DNA from: Gammaproteobacteria bacterium
GTDB lineage: Bacteria > Pseudomonadota > Gammaproteobacteria > Xanthomonadales > Marinicellaceae
Assembly (NCBI GenBank): GCA_030426705.1
Contig: JAUHXW010000004.1
Coordinates: 1 to 27,121, forward strand
Reading direction: 5' to 3'
DNA: 27,121 bases
Shown here: in pieces, positions 8,042 to 18,095 of the stretch
How positions within the stretch are numbered: the first letter of the stretch is position 1
How the letters are laid out: every line of letters begins with the position of its first letter
Made by a program: the position numbers and the translations under genes
The notes under the pieces: generated by a model
What the model saw: the letters and a program-made list of their open reading frames with translations, nothing else
Told to the model about the DNA's origin: nothing
Databases searched by the model: none

Positions 8042-10631
8042 ATATATTATTGATGGGACGGGTAATGGGTACAATTTGATAAGTGCCAGAACCATACTCT
8101 GGATTTAAAGCACTGTATGTAAAAGTACCTGAAGTACATTGCAAATTGAATTCAGCAGAACCCCAGAGAATGTTTTCAACATCATTGGAATCAAAGTTTG
8201 CACCAAACTGTGCGCCAGTCGTGGTATACACCTCATTAAAAACAATGCGTACATTATTTTCACTTTCAGTGACCATGCCACCACTGCTGACAAACCATTG
8301 TTTGTTACCATTTAGGTCATAACTGTACCACTGAAAGGTGGCCAGTTCATTGGTCATTTGATGTAAGTGAAAGCCTTCACCACTTCTGGAAGGGTCAAAC
8401 CATGAACCAGCCAATGAAGCTGCTGTGAGGGCTGGGTCAATGATGGGATCAGTTGATGGTAAGGAAGAAATGCCCATGGCAGCAGTCAATTGTTCAACGC
8501 GGGTGCGGAATTTACGTCCATCAGGATAGGTGTATTTCATATAACCCATGCGGGTACCATTTTGATACTCCCCAAAAATCATTTCTACATCACCGGCTTT
8601 GGTCAATACAATGTTATCGCTGTCAAAATCAGGCCCAAAGACACCACCTTCAGTGGTGTAAATATCTCTGGCAAGAATGGCGTTTTGCGCTATTTTGAAG
8701 TCAGTATCTACATACCATTGTTGATTGCCCTGATCATCATAAGTGAACCACTGAATCAAAAAGTCACTTGCGTTGTCAATAAATTCAAGGGCAAAGCCTT
8801 CACCGCTGCGAGTAGAGTCAAAGTACAAAGCGGTATCAGGAACATCCGGATAATTAAAATCTCCCTGGTTACTGACTGTCATGGAAATGGTGGTATCAAA
8901 ACCACCATTGATTGAGGGATTGCCATTGCTATCCTCGTAATTAATCCATTGGCCACCAGCCCAAGTAACGACTGTAGCTGGGTTGGCATCAATGGTTTGG
9001 CCTATCATGTCAGTTGTGTTGATTTTCCAGGTTAAATCAGCGTCATCAGCGGCATTGATGCTTGAATCAATATTAAAATCAACCACAAAGGTATCGTCTT
9101 TGTAAAAGCCAAAGCTTTCCCAGCTATTGGTTGCAACATTGACCCACCGGTGGTTGCTGAGATTAAGTTCAATATCTGATTCGTTGCTGACTCCTTTAAT
9201 CACAGGGTTAAGTAAGGTGGATTGACCTTGTAATGGTGCGATTTCGTCTGCGTTATTGCGGTTTCTCATGGGTTTGTCAAAACGAATCAACAAGGAATAG
9301 TCATTGCCTGAAATGATTTCATCGTAATATCGGGTGTACAGTTCGCGTTCACCTGTGTCTGTGATGTCCCACTCAGCATCAAATACGATGGCACCACTGA
9401 GATGGTCTATCACCCGCAGCTGTGTGATCGAAGGTGGCCCAGCCTGACCATACCAGGCAACCATAAAAGTTTCAGCCAGTTGTTCGCGTACACGTTTGAT
9501 TTCTGACTCTGGAAGGATAAAACCATCGTGGCCATCGTTAGCAAAACCGCCATAATCAGCGCCAACGCCAGGAAGGTTTGGGTGAGCATCAGGATTGAGG
9601 AAGCCTGAGGGTTCAATTTCCAAAGTCCATGAAGGGATTTGATACGTGGTTAAAAAATACTCATCTGTAGAGCCAATACCAAATCCAGGCGTGGTGAAGT
9701 TAGTCCTGTTTACATAGTTCTTTCCTGCAGGGAATGCTTTGTGATGTTTGGTGAAATCACTCAATACTCTTGCTTGTAAGGTGTTAAGATTTGAATTAAA
9801 AGATTTGTTCGCGAAATGTACCATTGAAAATGAGTGAACATCCGTATAAATTCTGAATTGATCGGCATCAACCAAATTAGCAGCCGCTAATCTGGCAGCC
9901 GTTTCAGGTTCCGACTGTGATGAAGGGCCATGATACACAATAGAAGTTGGGTCGCCTGAGGAACTGTTACTGGACGCCCAATAAGGATTGTTGTTGCGGT
10001 TTAAATCAACACCATTTAAGTGATCATTTTGGGTGAATAAGTCTTCATCGGTATTCAGTAAATTTTTTCTGCGCATGCGACCATCTCGTGGTCCATTATT
10101 GTTTGAATACCAGTTTTTGTCTGGATATCGCTGGGTTTGTAAAAAGCCATCGACATTATTCACTGGAATGGTGACTACCGTGGCATTTTCCAGTAAATAC
10201 TGATAAAAAGACTCATCATAACGGTTGTCATTAAAGTCCGTGATTATCTGTGTCAGGGTTTCAGGTGATTGCCATTCACGGGCGTGGATGCCACCATTTG
10301 CCATCATCGCACCTTCTTTGACCCCATATTTGGTGGTGTTATCTGCGTCGCTGAGCACATACGCCCAAATATCTCGGTTGTAATGGGTTTGTCCAACGAT
10401 ATGACCGCTGATGTAATCATTGTTCATGGCCATTGATTGGTGTTTGGCAAATAAGCCATCATAGGTTCTGAAACCATCAAAAGGTTCTGGTGTGTCAACC
10501 GGAATGGGTACAGGATAACCCAAACCCAGTGTGCCGTTTTGTTCCGTCCAGGAAGTGATGCTTTGCGATTGGCTGGCGGCTGAAAAGAAAACAAGCATAG
10601 CCATGCTTGAAATTTTGCTTAGGTTGCTCAT
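8028..10631 (-). CDS. Secreted M14 zinc carboxypeptidase with duplicated C-terminal domain
   Basis: This is an exported metallopeptidase of the carboxypeptidase A family. A signal peptide (about residues 1-22) ends near SQSQS. The zinc ligands are visible: H116 and E119 in GGIHAREWQ, and H266 in TDVHSFS. The substrate-binding segment GVDLNRN (about 207-213) and a candidate catalytic Glu in SWTLEIEPSG (about 338) complete the site. A middle beta-rich region (about 400-600) follows. The last ~255 residues hold two copies of a domain marked by RSGEGF, then QWF/SYDDxGNxQWYV-like segments and IYTTEGGxFGxDFDS. This domain type occurs on many secreted proteins of related bacteria and may be a surface or substrate module. 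The start overlaps the upstream gene's stop by 4 bp (ATGA). The peptidase call is sure; the substrate is unknown. Confidence 0.9.
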
Positions 10632-11719
10632 TGGACACCTCCATCAAACGATTTCAGCCATTGTGTTTGCTCTTGCTTCATTTCAATGTTCGATTTCAGG
10701 TCTTCTATGGCTAATTTAGCGGCATCTGTTTTATTCAATTTCAGCGCCAGTAAAATGTGGTTTTGTTCAACTTGGTTGTTCGTTTTTAAATACTGACGTT
10801 TAAGCAGCTCAGGTAAATTCAAATCACTGGATTGACTCAAGGCAAAAGCCGCACTGTCAGCCAATGCTTTGTTGTTCAGTTGATTAATTAATAAAGTCTT
10901 AACAGCTTCATCATCACTGAATAGATGCAGTAAAGACAGGCAGAATTTTTTATCAAGGCCAGTATCAAAAGACGCGATCAATATGTCCTTGGCTACTTCT
11001 TGGGGCAAGGATTGAGGCAATTTTCTTAATGTGTATTCACGCACCGCTGTCTGATTTGATTTTAAAGCCTTATTAATTAAAGCTTCGTTGCGGCTGGTCA
11101 GACCCACGTGGCTAATCAGCTTGTCATAACCAGAATTGACCATAATGCTGGTCAATAAGTGGATTTGTAATGATTCAAATTTTGCCGAGTTCAATGCTGC
11201 AATGCTGTTTTTTACGCCCAGCCATTTAGGGCGACTGTTTTCTGCAATCACGTCACCTATAGCGCTAACTGTTTGTGCAATGTCCTTGTTAAATAGCTGG
11301 TTAAATCGTTGTTCAGTGCGGTATGCTGTCCAGATATTTTCAATGCCATAAGCCTTACTGGTGATGTTGAAAATCGGTACAGGCAAAGGTCCTTCATGGG
11401 CTGCTTGTGTGGCTTGAACTTGATAAGATTTCATCAAATTGACAAACTTTTGAAAAAAATCTTGAGGTGGCTGTTGTGCAATCTCAGTCAATAATTGATG
11501 CAAAATATACTCCTTTTGCAATGGAATCAAATCCGCCTGGAGCAATTTATCAATCACCTGATCGGGATTTTTATGAGTGAAATATTGAGTTAAATAACTT
11601 TGGCTTATTTGCTGTAACTCAGAACTGCTCAACTCCCGGCTGATTTCTGATCGGTCATAAACCACTGCCTGGGCAATAAAGTGGCTGCAAAGCAGCATTA
11701 AACACAACACTTGTTTCAT
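10628..11719 (-). CDS. Exported helical-repeat (HEAT-like) protein of unknown function
   Basis: The family is not recognised. The first ~19 residues form a signal peptide (KQVLCLMLLCSHFIAQA), so the protein should enter the periplasm or beyond. The rest is rich in Leu, Ala, Lys and Gln and predicted helical. From about residue 200 on there are regularly spaced paired helices resembling HEAT/armadillo repeats (for example ALKSNQTAVREYTLRKLPQ, then KTLLINQLNNKALADSAAFA). Such repeats normally bind other proteins. Its stop overlaps the M14 peptidase start (ATGA, 10628-10631), so the two are translationally coupled. It could be a partner, chaperone or inhibitor for that peptidase, which is an inference from gene order only. 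It is divergent from parC, with a 146-bp shared upstream gap. Confidence 0.65.
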   Translation of the reverse strand: MKQVLCLMLLCSHFIAQAVVYDRSEISRELSSSELQQISQSYLTQYFTHKNPDQVIDKLLQADLIPLQKEYILHQLLTEIAQQPPQDFFQKFVNLMKSYQVQATQAAHEGPLPVPIFNITSKAYGIENIWTAYRTEQRFNQLFNKDIAQTVSAIGDVIAENSRPKWLGVKNSIAALNSAKFESLQIHLLTSIMVNSGYDKLISHVGLTSRNEALINKALKSNQTAVREYTLRKLPQSLPQEVAKDILIASFDTGLDKKFCLSLLHLFSDDEAVKTLLINQLNNKALADSAAFALSQSSDLNLPELLKRQYLKTNNQVEQNHILLALKLNKTDAAKLAIEDLKSNIEMKQEQTQWLKSFDGGVQ

Positions 11720-11865
11720 TTATATCTCCGAAAAGTTGTCAAAACATTTTAAACGATACTTTTCGTAACTTCAAATAGGTGTCATCAGACAGTTCACCAT
11801 TAGACATTTATATTTTTCTATATCCCATACTTATCACATCACCGAAGTGTTAAAATTTACCGTTT

Positions 11866-14115
11866 TTGAGTAGCGATAAATTGCCAATGGATTTTGAATC
11901 AGTTTCGATGGGCGAATACGCCGAACGTTCATATCTGGATTATTCGATGTATGTGGTGCTCGATCGGGCGTTGCCCTTTGTGGGTGATGGCCTCAAGCCG
12001 GTACAGCGAAGAATTGTTTATGCGATGAGTGAATTGGGTCTGTCGGCCCAGTCCAAACACAAAAAATCAGCACGTACCATTGGTGATGTGATTGGTAAAT
12101 TCCATCCACACGGTGATTCAGCCTGTTATGAGGCCATGGTGTTGATGGCGCAATCCTTTTCCTATCGTTATCCTTTGGTGGATGGACAAGGTAATTTTGG
12201 TTCGCCAGATGATCCCAAGTCGTTCGCTGCCATGCGTTACACAGAATCCCGATTAACTCCTTATGCCAAAACCTTATTATCGGAATTACCGCATGGTACT
12301 GTTGATTGGGGGCCAAACTTTGATGGCACGTTGGAGGAGCCGTTGTGGTTGCCTGCCAGATTACCCAATGTGCTGCTCAATGGCGCTTCAGGTATCGCAG
12401 TGGGTATGGCCACTGATGTGCCACCACATAATCTGACTGAAGTGGCCAAAGCCACATTACATTTGTTGGATAATCCCAGCGCTGATGTGGCGGAATTGTG
12501 TGAATTTATTCAGGCACCAGACTATCCAACCAAGGCTGAAATCATCACACCACGTGAAGACATCATCAAAATGTATGAAACCGGCCATGGCAGCATTCGC
12601 ATGCGGGCTGTGTATGAACGTGACGGCAATGACATCATCATTACAGCATTGCCACACCAGGCTTCTGGTAGCAAGATTTTGGATCAAATCGCAGCACAAA
12701 TGCGTGCCAAAAAATTGCCAATGGTCACTGACCTGCGTGATGAATCTGATCATGAAAACCCGGTCAGATTGGTGGTTACAGCCCGTTCCAATCGCATTGA
12801 CTTTGATGCTTTGATGCTACATTTGTTCGCATCTACCGATTTGGAAAAAACCTATAAAGCCAACTTGAACGTGATTGGTCTGGATCGACGCCCACAAGTC
12901 AAAGACCTGAAAATGATTCTCAAGGAATGGTTGCGATTCAGAACCGAAACGGTCAGAAGAAGGCTGCAATTCCGTTTGGATAAAGTGGATGCCAGGTTAC
13001 ATATTCTGGAAGGGTTGCTGATTGCCTATTTGGATTTAGACGAGGTAATCCGCATCATCAGGGAAGAAGACAATCCCAAGGAAGAGTTGATCAAGGCTTT
13101 CAAGTTGTCAGAAATTCAGGCTGATGCTATTCTCGATACCCGCTTGCGTAATTTGGCGCGTTTGGAAGAAATGAAAATTCGTACCGAGCAAATTGAGTTG
13201 CAGGCGGAAAAAGAGGAAATAGAGGGCATTTTATTGTCCCGAGCCAGGATGAAAACCTTGATTCGCAATGAAATCAAGGCGGATATGGAACAATATGGTG
13301 ATGAAAGAAAAACGCGCATCGCTGAGCGTGAAGCAGCACAAGTATTTGATGAAACCAAATTGGTGCCCAGTGAACCCAACACCATTATTTTGTCAGCTGC
13401 CGGTTGGGTGCGTGCCGCCAAAGGGCATGACATCGATCCTGCCAGTTTGAATTACAAAGCAGGTGATGAATACCTGGATCACGCGCATGGCCGCAGTAAT
13501 TTGACTTCTGTGTTTCTGTCGGCCGATGGGCGGGCATTCAGTTTGGCCACACATACTTTGCCATCTGCGAGGGGTCAAGGTGAACCCTTGAGTACCAAGT
13601 TCAGCTTTAAAAACAACATGCTACCTATCTCAGTAACATGTCAATTACCCAATGCACGGTTACTGATGTGTTCGGATGCAGGTTATGGTTACCATGGTGA
13701 GATGGAAAATCTGTACAGCAAGATGAAAGCAGGTAAACACGTATTGAGTGTGCCCAAAGGCTTCAAGGCGATGAAGCCAACCTGGATTGAAAAACTGCCT
13801 GATGCGCATGTGGTTTGTATCACTACAGCAGGATATATGCTGGTATTTCCATTGGAAGAATTGCCCGAGTTGGCCAAAGGTAAGGGCAATAAACTGATTA
13901 ATATTCCAGCCAAACGATTGAAATCCGGCGAAGAAAAACTGGCCGCCACTTTGGTAATTACACCCGAGGATTCTTTCCTGATTCATGCTGGGGCCAGATA
14001 CATTCGGTTTAAGTGGAAAGATTTGGTAAACTATTTGGGTAGCAGAGCCAAACGCGGATTGGTGTTACCACAAGGTTTCAGAAATGTTGACAGGGTAGAA
14101 ATTGAAAGAGATTAG
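11866..14115 (+). CDS. parC: DNA topoisomerase IV subunit A
   Basis: ParC is the DNA-cleaving subunit of topoisomerase IV, which decatenates daughter chromosomes together with ParE (not in this window). The match to E. coli ParC runs the full length (749 versus 752 residues): [53 protein letters not shown], and [10 protein letters not shown] with the active-site Tyr (about 125). The quinolone-determining positions are the susceptible type, Ser85 and Glu89 here (E. coli S80 and E84). The C-terminal beta-pinwheel is present but diverged. The start is probably TTG at 11866; an ATG at 11887 also fits and no clear ribosome site decides. The ParC-specific segments argue against GyrA. The downstream esterase gene starts inside its 3' end. 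Confidence 0.96.
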   Translation: MSSDKLPMDFESVSMGEYAERSYLDYSMYVVLDRALPFVGDGLKPVQRRIVYAMSELGLSAQSKHKKSARTIGDVIGKFHPHGDSACYEAMVLMAQSFSYRYPLVDGQGNFGSPDDPKSFAAMRYTESRLTPYAKTLLSELPHGTVDWGPNFDGTLEEPLWLPARLPNVLLNGASGIAVGMATDVPPHNLTEVAKATLHLLDNPSADVAELCEFIQAPDYPTKAEIITPREDIIKMYETGHGSIRMRAVYERDGNDIIITALPHQASGSKILDQIAAQMRAKKLPMVTDLRDESDHENPVRLVVTARSNRIDFDALMLHLFASTDLEKTYKANLNVIGLDRRPQVKDLKMILKEWLRFRTETVRRRLQFRLDKVDARLHILEGLLIAYLDLDEVIRIIREEDNPKEELIKAFKLSEIQADAILDTRLRNLARLEEMKIRTEQIELQAEKEEIEGILLSRARMKTLIRNEIKADMEQYGDERKTRIAEREAAQVFDETKLVPSEPNTIILSAAGWVRAAKGHDIDPASLNYKAGDEYLDHAHGRSNLTSVFLSADGRAFSLATHTLPSARGQGEPLSTKFSFKNNMLPISVTCQLPNARLLMCSDAGYGYHGEMENLYSKMKAGKHVLSVPKGFKAMKPTWIEKLPDAHVVCITTAGYMLVFPLEELPELAKGKGNKLINIPAKRLKSGEEKLAATLVITPEDSFLIHAGARYIRFKWKDLVNYLGSRAKRGLVLPQGFRNVDRVEIERD

Positions 14116-14941
14116 GCAGGTATTATTGCTATTAGGGATGCTGTTAAGTTCAAACTTGATGGCAACCGCCAATGTGCCCAGCCTCAATGACTGCCCTGAC
14201 ATGATTTTTATTGATGGCAATGAAAATGATTCATCACCTTCGAATGGAGTAGGAGGTGGTTTTCCTGGGGAGTTTAGTCGCAGTATTGTTGTTAATGCCA
14301 ATAACGAAACTTTTTACTACTATATTCCAAGCAGTTATCAAAACAATAAGCCCATGCCAATCATGACAGTATGGCATGGAGCCGTTTATGCAGGAGGTGG
14401 TCCAGCAGCAGCACAATCCATGATTGATTTTTGGAAAGATGAAGCTGAAGCCCGCAATTTTATTGTGGTGGCCCAAGCAATCGTAGGTTCACCAGGTTGT
14501 GACCCTTGTGGTTGGCGACCCTATGAAGATTCGGTGATTTTCGCAGCTATTTTGGATGATATGGAAGCCCGATACAACATTGAAACCACCAGGCGTTATG
14601 TTTGGGGGTTTTCAGCAGGTGGTTTTGTGATGCATGCCATTGCTTTGAACAATGCGGATTATTTTGCTGGCTATGCCATCAGTGGTGCCCATTTGGGGTA
14701 TGCCAACAGTGCAGGGTATACACCTGCCAATGCCGCAAGGCAATTACCTGTCTATATCTCTATTGGACAATCCGATCAGCATTATGCCGGTGCAGTAGCA
14801 GACTTAACTGATTTCTACAATGCTGGCTGGGGATTGAATAGTAATATCTGGTTTGATGGTTTTATAGGAGGTCATGAGTTGTTGTATGATTTACCAGCAA
14901 AAGCCTGGGACAAAATATGTATCTCTACCGTATTAGACTGA
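14102..14941 (+). CDS. Secreted alpha/beta-hydrolase esterase (PHB depolymerase/LpqC-like)
   Basis: This is an exported serine esterase of the polyhydroxybutyrate-depolymerase/feruloyl-esterase-like group. After a signal peptide (about residues 1-23), strands lead into an oxyanion region [11 protein letters not shown]. The nucleophile elbow is GFSAGG (Ser about 182). The likely acid is in IGQSDQHY and the His in GGHELLYD. Cysteine pairs (CDPC and the terminal KICIS) suggest disulfides, as expected outside the cytoplasm. The start is a TTG overlapping the parC 3' end by 14 nt. AGGG at 14092-14095, 6 nt upstream, and the charged KEIRQ n-region support it. The mature N-terminus has a [10 protein letters not shown] segment resembling short tags of other secreted proteins in such genomes. 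The natural substrate is not evident. Confidence 0.8.
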   Translation: MKEIRQVLLLLGMLLSSNLMATANVPSLNDCPDMIFIDGNENDSSPSNGVGGGFPGEFSRSIVVNANNETFYYYIPSSYQNNKPMPIMTVWHGAVYAGGGPAAAQSMIDFWKDEAEARNFIVVAQAIVGSPGCDPCGWRPYEDSVIFAAILDDMEARYNIETTRRYVWGFSAGGFVMHAIALNNADYFAGYAISGAHLGYANSAGYTPANAARQLPVYISIGQSDQHYAGAVADLTDFYNAGWGLNSNIWFDGFIGGHELLYDLPAKAWDKICISTVLD

Positions 14942-14942
14942 A

Positions 14943-15392
14943 ATGAAAGAAAAGCACATCACCAAAGTCGGTTGGAAAGAATATGGTGCGTTGCCTGATT
15001 TGGGCATTGATCGCATTCACATCAAAATAGATACAGGTGCGAGAACCAGCGCCATACACACCACCAGACATAAAGTATTTCATAAAGGTAAGAAGCTATG
15101 GGTTAAATTCACAACCGCACCTTACCAGGATGACGATGACACCACACTTGATTGTGAAATGCCGGTTAAGGATCAACGCACAGTCACCAGTTCCAATGGG
15201 CACAAGTCCGACCGGGTGGTGATTGAAACCAAATTGGTATTGGGTGGTGTGGAGCGCAACATCGAATTGACCCTGATTTGTCGCAAAAAAATGAAATTCA
15301 GAATGCTGCTGGGTCGACAAGCGATGCAGGATATGGTGGTGATTCCTGAAAAATCACATTTAACAACCAAGAAAAAACACAAAAAGACATGA
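14943..15392 (+). CDS. RimB-like retropepsin-type protease (pfam05618, RimK-associated)
   Basis: This 149-residue protein belongs to the family once named 'ATP-dependent zinc protease' (pfam05618). It has a retropepsin-like fold: the aspartic-protease motif is [13 protein letters not shown] (about residues 27-39), with the second part of the barrel near [12 protein letters not shown]. Families like this sit next to rimK and in Pseudomonas are called RimB, reported to process the glutamate tails added by RimK. Here the gene overlaps rimK by 4 bp (ATGA), which supports the same pairing. It follows the esterase stop by 1 nt. The C-terminus is Lys-rich (KKKHKK), fitting RNA or ribosome contact, though that is inference. 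Confidence 0.8.
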   Translation: MKEKHITKVGWKEYGALPDLGIDRIHIKIDTGARTSAIHTTRHKVFHKGKKLWVKFTTAPYQDDDDTTLDCEMPVKDQRTVTSSNGHKSDRVVIETKLVLGGVERNIELTLICRKKMKFRMLLGRQAMQDMVVIPEKSHLTTKKKHKKT

Positions 15393-16294
15393 GAATAGCC
15401 ATACTATCAAGGAACGCCAAACTATATTCAACCAGAAGACTGGTGGAGGCCGCCATAAATAGAGGACATGAAGTGCGGGTGTTAGACCACCTTCGCTGTT
15501 ATATGAACATCTCATCCAGCAAACCCACTTTGCACTATCGGGGAGAGGATTTGCCTCATTACGATGCGGTCATACCGCGTATAGGTTCATCTGTGACTTT
15601 TTATGGTACGGCCGTGTTGCGCCAGCTGGAAATGATGGGCGTTTATCCGGTCAATGAAAGTGTTGCCGTAACCCGTTCACGCGATAAGTTGCGTTCTTTA
15701 CAATTGCTTTCAAGAAAAGGCATAGGCATGCCAATCACAGGTTTTGCTAATTCACCCGATGATATTCAGGATTTAATCAAAATGGTGGGTGGAGCACCGT
15801 TGGTGATTAAACTTTTGGAAGGGACTCAAGGCATCGGTGTGGTCTTGGCTGAAACCAAGAAGGCCGCTGAATCAGTGATTGAGGCTTTTTTGGGTTTGAA
15901 TGCCAACATCATGGTACAAGAGTTTATCAAAGAAGCAGGCGGTGCTGATATCCGTTGTTTTGTGGTGGGTGGCAAAGTGGTCGCAGCCATGAAACGACAA
16001 GGTGCTGAAGGTGAGTTCCGCTCTAATTTGCACCGTGGTGGTTCTGCCACTTTGGTCAAACTCACGCCTGATGAGCGCAAAACAGCGGTCAAAGCGGCTC
16101 AAATCATGGGATTGAATGTGGCAGGTGTCGACATTTTGCGTTCCAATCGTGGTCCGGTGGTAATGGAAGTGAACTCTTCTCCTGGCCTTGAAGGCATTGA
16201 AAAAGCCACCGGTAAAGACGTGGCGAGTATGATTATTCAGTTTATTGAAAAATCGGCTAAACCACATAAAACCAGAACACGTGGGAAAGGCTAG
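15389..16294 (+). CDS. rimK: Ribosomal protein S6-L-glutamate ligase
   Basis: RimK is an ATP-grasp enzyme that adds glutamates to the C-terminus of ribosomal protein S6. The full-length match includes the N-terminal [18 protein letters not shown], the central [19 protein letters not shown], and the ATP-grasp core ([54 protein letters not shown] with metal-binding Glu and Asn). The 301 residues match the E. coli enzyme (300). The ATG overlaps the stop of the retropepsin-like gene, so modification and putative processing enzymes are co-translated. A Lys/Arg-rich tail follows the catalytic domain. It is convergent with the Cys-rich gene 24 nt downstream, with no clear terminator between. Confidence 0.95.
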   Translation: MRIAILSRNAKLYSTRRLVEAAINRGHEVRVLDHLRCYMNISSSKPTLHYRGEDLPHYDAVIPRIGSSVTFYGTAVLRQLEMMGVYPVNESVAVTRSRDKLRSLQLLSRKGIGMPITGFANSPDDIQDLIKMVGGAPLVIKLLEGTQGIGVVLAETKKAAESVIEAFLGLNANIMVQEFIKEAGGADIRCFVVGGKVVAAMKRQGAEGEFRSNLHRGGSATLVKLTPDERKTAVKAAQIMGLNVAGVDILRSNRGPVVMEVNSSPGLEGIEKATGKDVASMIIQFIEKSAKPHKTRTRGKG

Positions 16295-16318
16295 TGTACT
16301 GTCCTGAACTTGACTGGT

Positions 16319-16795
16319 TCAATTTCTTAATGGGCTGTTTTTATCAAGAAAGTCACTGATATTGGTGGCTGAATCAATCGCTTCCGTGGTGCTGCAAAGA
16401 TTATTGATGCAGGTTGGAATTCTTTTGACGCCATCGGACATGCAACGATAACGACATTTGGTGTTGCATACCTGGTTTTGTTCAGTAATCAATGAGTTAA
16501 TGGCGGATTCATTGGTCAAATTTACATAGGATACACATCCAAAAGGACAGCCAAAATAGGCAATGCTGCAGTCTGCAGCAGTTTCACAGGTCTGAGGTTC
16601 ATTGATTAAATTTTTAATTTGACGGGTGATTGACTGACATTCAGGATTTTCTAGGTCAATATCCACAAACTCAATACTTACCTCATTGTTGTCTTTTTTT
16701 ATTTCATCTGCAGGTATTTTCAATAGGTATGAAAGGCCAAGATAAATAGTCAGGACCAATAAAACGGCAGTACTAAATATAGCGATGTATTTCAT
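16319..16795 (-). CDS. Membrane-anchored cysteine-rich protein, function unknown
   Basis: The function is not recognised. The start is the ATG at 16795, overlapping the truD stop (ATGA); a longer upstream frame is only the truD gene read in another frame. The 158-residue product begins with a hydrophobic segment (about 4-25), either a signal anchor or an uncleaved signal. The outside part has about eleven Cys in the pattern ECQS, TCETAADCSIAYFGCPFGC, VCNTKCRYRC, TCINNLCST, consistent with a disulfide-bonded periplasmic domain. Similar 'DC...GCPFGC' proteins occur in other gammaproteobacteria, as I recall. Coupling to truD is probably positional only. Confidence 0.7.
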   Translation of the reverse strand: MKYIAIFSTAVLLVLTIYLGLSYLLKIPADEIKKDNNEVSIEFVDIDLENPECQSITRQIKNLINEPQTCETAADCSIAYFGCPFGCVSYVNLTNESAINSLITEQNQVCNTKCRYRCMSDGVKRIPTCINNLCSTTEAIDSATNISDFLDKNSPLRN

Positions 16796-17847
16796 CTTTT
16801 GTTCGTGTGTTCTGGTTCTTGATAAATGAAAATCTCGCGCAAAACACCCGTTGCAAAGGCGCCTGCTGGTAGTTTGAAAGCCATTTGTAATTGATTTCCT
16901 TCTGTCCATTGGTAGTTAAAATCCTCAGGTAAAACCCGGATAGCTCTTCGGTCCTGTTTCACTCGGTGTTGCTGAAAGCCTTGTTTATATGTTTGGAATT
17001 GATCAGCTGTGTTTTGTTCCAAATCAGCGCATTCACCGTCACTTTGTACTGGGTCTTCGCCCCACATGGCTGCAGTTAGGTGTATGTCGTTTTCTTCCAG
17101 CCGTTGATCCAGTTTTTCCAAAGAGGCATCTTTGCTGTGAAACCAGGAATGACTGCCGTTCAATTGCATGATGTCGCCGTCGATGACTTGGTTCCAAATT
17201 GATTTTTTGATTCTTTCAGCCACAATCAAATTAAAAATATGGCTGCGTGCAGAAGAAATCAGCAGGCTGCGTAAATTACGGTTATTAACTCTAATTTTAC
17301 CGGCGAACCAATCTTGTGCTTTTTGTATGTTACCCAAGTCATGACCAAACCGCTGGGGGCCAAAATAATTGGGGACACCCTGTTCTTTAATTCTTTCTAT
17401 GTTTTGCTCAATATTTGATTCATCGCCAATAATATCTCGTATGAGAATTTGAAAGGCGTTGCCCTTAAGTTGGCCTTTTTTGATTTTGCTTTGGTGCCAG
17501 TGGTGTTCGATGATTTGTACTTCTTTTGGTAATTGGTTTTTGATTTCAGTGAGGTCAGTAATTTTTGGCAATTGCACACTGAACCATTGGTAGGTCACCG
17601 CATGTCGGTCTTTTTGTCCAGCAAACCCCACTTGTCGAGCCGGAACCTTGCAAGCGCTGGCAACTTGTGTCGCTACCCAAGCCGTGTTGCTGTTGGTTTT
17701 TTCCACCAGCAACCATAAATGTTCCCCTTTTTCTGTAAATACAACATCATTCATTTCCTTAACCACAAAATCTTCGGGTTCAGTTCTGATGGTGCCCGTT
17801 GCGGCAACGGTATTAAGGGTAGGAAACAACTGGTCAAATGATTTCAT
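16792..17847 (-). CDS. truD: tRNA pseudouridine(13) synthase
   Basis: TruD makes pseudouridine 13 in tRNA(Glu). The catalytic Asp lies in VGFAGQKDRHAVTYQWFSV, and the family segments LKGNAFQILIRDI, GVPNYFGPQRFG, RSLLISSARSHIFNLIVAER and LPAGAFATGVLREI follow in order. I use the ATG at 17847, giving 351 residues (E. coli 349). A 38-residue upstream extension in frame has no family counterpart. No good ribosome site is visible before either. In E. coli truD is next to surE; here it is about 12 kb away, paired with a Cys-rich membrane protein gene. It shares a 215-bp upstream gap with the divergent phoB. Confidence 0.94.
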   Translation of the reverse strand: MKSFDQLFPTLNTVAATGTIRTEPEDFVVKEMNDVVFTEKGEHLWLLVEKTNSNTAWVATQVASACKVPARQVGFAGQKDRHAVTYQWFSVQLPKITDLTEIKNQLPKEVQIIEHHWHQSKIKKGQLKGNAFQILIRDIIGDESNIEQNIERIKEQGVPNYFGPQRFGHDLGNIQKAQDWFAGKIRVNNRNLRSLLISSARSHIFNLIVAERIKKSIWNQVIDGDIMQLNGSHSWFHSKDASLEKLDQRLEENDIHLTAAMWGEDPVQSDGECADLEQNTADQFQTYKQGFQQHRVKQDRRAIRVLPEDFNYQWTEGNQLQMAFKLPAGAFATGVLREIFIYQEPEHTNKR

Positions 17848-18033
17848 TATTAAAATTGAGACAAAACCTAGATTGTAATGAATCTGTAAGCTAATGGGCC
17901 TGATTTGTACAATTTTTTCATAGGAGCTTGATTGTCGATGCTGTTGTAAAAAAGATTTCATTCATAAAGTGAGTTATTTCTTGAGAATTAAGCACAAGTT
18001 AAAAGCCTGTTTTGGGTTAAAAACATGACAAAC

Positions 18034-18051
18034 CTGTCATCAAGCTGTCAT
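18034..18051 (+). promoter_or_regulatory. Pho box (PhoB operator) upstream of phoB
   Basis: CTGTCATCAAGCTGTCAT is a direct repeat of CTGTCAT with an 11-bp period, matching the E. coli Pho box pattern (two 7-mers separated by 4 AT-rich bases). Ten bp downstream is a -10-like TATGAT (18062-18067), the spacing expected for a PhoB-activated promoter. Just upstream, ATGACA (18025-18030) makes an inverted repeat with the first TGTCAT. Confidence 0.8.
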
Positions 18052-18061
18052 AATGATTGAC

Positions 18062-18067
18062 TATGAT
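18062..18067 (+). promoter_or_regulatory. -10 element of the putative PhoB-activated promoter
   Basis: TATGAT matches the -10 consensus at 5 of 6 positions and lies 10 bp after the Pho box, which takes the place of a -35. Transcription would begin near 18074, inside the longest open frame. Translation must then start downstream, at the ATG at 18096. Confidence 0.6.
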
Positions 18068-18095
18068 GACCACTTTAATTGAAGAACCGGCTGAA

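Noticed and set aside
8490..8915. 141-codon open frame on the plus strand, opposite the M14 peptidase gene
   Set aside because: It is fully antisense to a well-supported gene and has no recognisable domain or ribosome site.
11720..11865. Specific promoters in the gap between the helical-repeat gene and parC
   Set aside because: The gap is AT-rich with several -10-like strings but no convincing pair with correct spacing.
12457..12753. Antisense open frames within parC (also 11993-12316, 13116-13433 and 13660-13986)
   Set aside because: parC is strongly supported across the whole region; these have His/Cys-rich, non-protein-like composition.
16796..16909. N-terminal extension of the Cys-rich protein frame into truD
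   Set aside because: The ATG at 16795 overlaps the truD stop and directly precedes the hydrophobic segment; the extension is truD sequence in another frame.
17848..17961. 38-residue N-terminal extension of truD
   Set aside because: TruD proteins begin near the residue encoded at 17847; the extension is not protein-like for this family.
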